Of a stretch of 64,000 bases of DNA, positions 62,001 to 64,000 are shown piece after piece (position 1 is the stretch's first letter; the number at the start of each line of letters is the position of its first letter). The stretch covers positions 17,000,357 to 17,064,356 of the forward strand of contig NC_088178.1 of NCBI RefSeq assembly GCF_028769735.1, read 5' to 3'. Origin of the DNA: Zonotrichia leucophrys gambelii (taxonomy: Eukaryota > Chordata > Aves > Passeriformes > Passerellidae). The notes beneath the pieces are model-generated. The model saw only the letters and a program-made list of their open reading frames with translations, was not told the DNA's origin and did not search any database. Position numbers and translations under genes: made by a program.

Positions 62001-64000
62001 CACTTCTATGTCCATCTGACTGATGGCACTGTTCAAATTATAAGCTTGTGCTGACTGAGAAATGTGACTTCTGGAAAGTTATTCTTTTTTTGTCTCTGGT
62101 TGTCAGGGTGCTTTTTGTGAGGATGGCATTTCAAAAAAAAGAACATATCTAACAATAATTCTGGAGATACTTCATTATTGCAGCAAAGGTGGATAAGAAA
62201 CAAAAAATAATTTCCTATCTAGAGGTGGACGAGACTGTATTATTTTCAAAGTAAATGAGGTATTGATGAAAATATAATAACAATTATATGACTCTGAAAC
62301 TGAAGGACGGTGACAGGACTAAATTGAATATAGTCAGCACATAGCTATAGTAATGAAAAAAACTGCCATTATATGTATATATATCTTGTGAAGGAGAGGT
62401 TTGATTTGCTTTTATATGTATGTATTTTTTTCTTTTTGAAACAAAGACCTGCTATTTCAATATAGAAAGTTTAGCTTGAAGTTCCAAATTGTAGAGCCGA
62501 TGGGTAGACAAATGTGAGATGATTGTGAAATTATTCCTGTTGCTGGCATTATTCTGCCAATGTCGTGTATTTAGTTCTTGTTATCACACTTACCCATCTT
62601 GAAACGTGTCATCAGGGAGTGTCATTACCTCTTTTTGTTCCTTGAGAGAGAGGAGACAGAGAAAAGAGAGAAGTGTTTCTCAATAAGATGTGAGAGTTAA
62701 AACAATTTTTCTGTATTTGGGGCATTAGATTAAAATCAGCACACTTGAGTGTATCTTAATTGTAAAACTGTTCTTGTCCTTTTAATCTGTTTGCCTGCTA
62801 TAGACCTTTGGCCTCTAAATATTGGAGGGCTCAAAAGGTGAATGTTTTATTTCTTTTCAAATCAAGCTGGTTTAGGAGATGAACTTGCCTTGTCAAATTC
62901 TTGGAGAGCAAAGGGATGACAATTCAGCATGAGACATGGTAGGTATTTAAAGTGTACTACTGGGTTTAGATATGATTTTCTTTTTAAGGATTTTTTTGCA
63001 TGCTTTTGGTTTTAATGAATGGGAAGTGCTGCCTCTTATACATGCAGAGAACCATCCAGGTACTTCTTTAAGAGATGCAGTATCAGGTTCCTCCATTATT
63101 GGTCAGTCAGATGCAATGCAGTTGGCTGGATAAATGCAGATTAGCATGACCTTTGGGTTACCAGTCTGTGCTGAAAAACAGCAGGTGTACAAGGAAATAG
63201 AGGCAACAGCAAAATTTGGAGGACAGAGGTTAGCAGCAGTGTCCTCAGTCCTGGTGCTTCACTGTGAAGAAATTACATAGAAAGATTGCCTTAAAAGGTA
63301 TGTCAGTAATTTTGTAGAAATGAGGTACTTTGAGTGTTGCTTGAAATTTCTAAAGGAGCTTCAGGAATCTATAAAATGATATGCAAGATTCCTGTTTCAT
63401 TATGGTTAACTTCAGGAAACAAACATTTTGTCATGTGTGTGTATTAGAAATATCCAGTTAAATTCTACATGTGTGCTCAAATCTCAGTTTCTGGTTCCAG
63501 GAAAGAGTTAAATAAGTAAAACATATTTTGTTTATCTGAAGAGAACACATACCCATAGGGCTCTTCAGTTTAGATATTTACTCAGGTTCAGGTGATTTCA
63601 ATGTTCCCATACTTGTCCATGCCTCAGCTGGACCTCTTTTTCCTTTTTCTCTTCTTATCCAGAGTCTGCATCATTCCCATGGATTCCTGTCCCCTGTGCT
63701 CTTTGGCTGCTCCATATCTGCAGAGAGCTACTTCTCTGTCTGCCCCCGGCAGTCCAACAGCAGCTCCCTTGCTCCTTTGGACATCATATTGTGAGAATCA
63801 GCAAATCTATTTTTTTTTTACACTTAAAAATATAATCATGCTGTCACTTGTGCTGTCCACGTGTTCTAGTTTGGTTCAGACTCTCTAAAAGATTCAAAGG
63901 TAATGAGGTGGAAGCATTTCCTATTTCATACTAGGCTTCTGCATCTGTTTTAATTTGCTCAAGGCAAAATGTTTTTAAAGCATGACTTGGAAGTGGAATT
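59051..64000. other. Non-coding single-copy stretch to window end
   Basis: No gene or mobile element recognised. GC-richer patches at 59490-59620 and 61550-61680; the latter has a cluster of CpGs (TGTCCGGCC, GCGGTGTGCGC, CTCGCACCGCG). A/T-rich simple sequence at 62365-62440. Frames are all below 100 codons with no known motif. Confidence 0.45.

Overview
The window looks like non-coding vertebrate DNA, most likely from a bird. Four fragments of chicken-repeat-1 (CR1) LINEs can be read by eye. Two end in the avian/reptilian CR1 3' tails of the ATTCTATG and ATTCT type. There are no SINE arrays, no mammalian-type repeats and no bacterial gene structure, and the base composition is AT-leaning with small GC-rich islets. 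CR1 also occurs in crocodilians and turtles, so 'bird' is a strong inference and not a proof. No species is called.

I found no protein-coding gene I can defend. The longest open frames (199 codons at 50260-50859 and 174 codons on the minus strand at 30492-31016) are, respectively, a read-through of a 90-bp minisatellite and an AT-rich frame with no recognisable domain. Neither has an exon/intron context. The window is therefore intergenic or deep intronic sequence.

Layout: a CR1 3' portion (192-963); a small CpG-rich islet (about 1480-1900); AT-rich single-copy DNA with an imperfect 88-nt hairpin (5675-5762); a second CR1 tail with an unusually long perfect stem (7330-7685); a long single-copy stretch to 14.3 kb; one member of a two-copy dispersed element (14339-14460); a block resembling conserved regulatory DNA (to about 15.6 kb); a minus-strand CR1 fragment (about 19600-19820); a perfect 12-bp-stem hairpin (24244-24270); a 34/36-bp GC-rich minisatellite (26060-26290); a TA/CA microsatellite (27008-27056); the second member of the dispersed element (30844-30968); a patch with short telomere-like TTAGGG units inside a 147-bp-spaced duplication (32731-33008); AT-rich single-copy DNA with candidate regulatory blocks at 31.6, 41.5 and 43.0 kb; a 90-100-bp minisatellite (50264-50845); a CR1-type tail ending in ATTCT repeats (52690-53006); and single-copy DNA to the end.

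The most interesting items are the unassigned two-copy element at 14.3 and 30.8 kb, the two young-looking minisatellites, the 88-nt hairpin and the telomere-like duplication. All comparisons were made by eye, and family names rest on memory of CR1 consensus features, not on a database search.
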